Source of the DNA: Burkholderiales bacterium
GTDB taxonomy: Bacteria; Pseudomonadota; Gammaproteobacteria; Burkholderiales; Usitatibacteraceae
NCBI GenBank assembly: GCA_025350945.1
Contig: JANXWW010000142.1
Span: 1 to 5,932 of the forward strand
Length of the DNA stretch: 5,932 nucleotides
Reading direction: 5' to 3'
This document shows, one piece after another, positions 5,560-5,932 of this stretch. The notes under the pieces are model-generated. The model was given only the letters and a program-made list of their open reading frames with translations. It ran no database searches and had not been told where the DNA came from. A program made the position numbers and the translations under genes. The stretch's first letter is position 1. Each line of letters starts with the position of its first letter.

Positions 5560-5932
5560 CGGCAAGTGTGATTCCTGATTTCATCAAGATTGCGCGTGAA
5601 GACAAATCGCGCGGCTGGAAAATACTCGACGGTTCACGCCTGACGGCGGATATCGATATCGAATGCGATGTCGTCATCGTCGGCTCCGGTGCGGGCGGTG
5701 GCACCACGGCAGAAATTTTGACTGCGGCGGGTTTGAACGTGGTGATGATTGAAGAAGGCCCGTTTAAATCATCAACTGATTTCCGCATGCGCGAACGCGA
5801 TGCGTATCCGCAGCTTTATCAGGAATCCGCAGGCCGTCAAACCAAAGATAAAGGCATCGTGATTTTGCAAGGCCGCGCGGTCGGCGGCTCAACCACGGTG
5901 AACTGGACGTCGAGTTTTCGCACACCACCGAC
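5556..5932 (+). CDS. GMC-family FAD oxidoreductase, LaoA-like alcohol oxidase/dehydrogenase (3' end outside window)
   Basis: The first 125 residues of a GMC flavoprotein are visible and remain open at the window edge. Residues 38-50 (DVVIVGSGAGGGT) are the Rossmann FAD-binding loop, with E66/E67 of VVMIEEGP positioned to bind the adenosine ribose. Residues 106-117 (GRAVGGSTTVNW) are the GMC signature that contacts the flavin, followed by TSSFRTPP. The catalytic His/Asn pair would lie near the missing C-terminus. The enzyme is expected to oxidise a primary alcohol to the aldehyde used by the upstream dehydrogenase, as proposed for LaoA with LaoB. The N-terminus (MTASVIPDFIKIARED) has no Tat or Sec signal, in contrast to the Tat protein just before it. 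The ATG overlaps the preceding stop by four bases; no other start is reasonable. Confidence 0.92.
   Translation, partial: MTASVIPDFIKIAREDKSRGWKILDGSRLTADIDIECDVVIVGSGAGGGTTAEILTAAGLNVVMIEEGPFKSSTDFRMRERDAYPQLYQESAGRQTKDKGIVILQGRAVGGSTTVNWTSSFRTPP

Overview
This window looks like ordinary chromosome from a Gram-negative proteobacterium, most likely a gammaproteobacterium. The reasons are a polyhydroxyalkanoate-system gene, an FFLEELY-motif gene, a LytS/LytTR-type two-component pair, and an aldehyde dehydrogenase / Tat protein / GMC oxidoreductase operon that resembles the lao locus of Pseudomonas. Base composition is roughly balanced. There are no RNA genes, no insertion sequences and no CRISPR. 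The lineage is inferred from gene families only.

Layout: (1) 2-202 (+), the C-terminal end of an unrecognised, probably membrane-associated protein. (2) 203-279, a short convergent gap with a possible terminator hairpin. (3) 280-2181 (-), a two-gene operon in which a four-helix membrane sensor histidine kinase is followed, with zero spacing, by a LytTR response regulator. (4) 2182-2366, a divergent control region. It holds a good -10/-35 pair for the kinase operon and, directly upstream of it, a perfect 10-bp direct repeat with a 20-bp period, which is the layout expected of a LytTR regulator site. (5) 2367-2717 (+), a small PHA-system protein with a basic tail. It meets (6) 2714-3412 (-), an FFLEELY-motif protein, with interlocked stop codons. 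(7) 3413-3541, a second divergent control region with an inverted repeat and weak promoters. (8) 3542 to the window edge (+), a tightly coupled operon of coniferyl-type aldehyde dehydrogenase, Tat-signal small protein and GMC oxidoreductase (cut by the window end), each joined to the next by a 4-bp ATGA overlap.

Functional reading: the last three genes form an alcohol -> aldehyde -> acid oxidation module that matches the LaoB-LaoC-LaoA order known for long-chain alcohol oxidation in Pseudomonas aeruginosa. No TetR regulator gene sits in front of it here. The two-component pair probably senses a signal at or in the membrane and may control its own operon through the direct repeat. The PHA-system gene suggests carbon storage. 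A link between fatty alcohol oxidation and PHA storage is plausible, but it is only suggested by proximity. No clearly new system is visible. The regulatory repeats and the export logic of the GMC module are the best leads.
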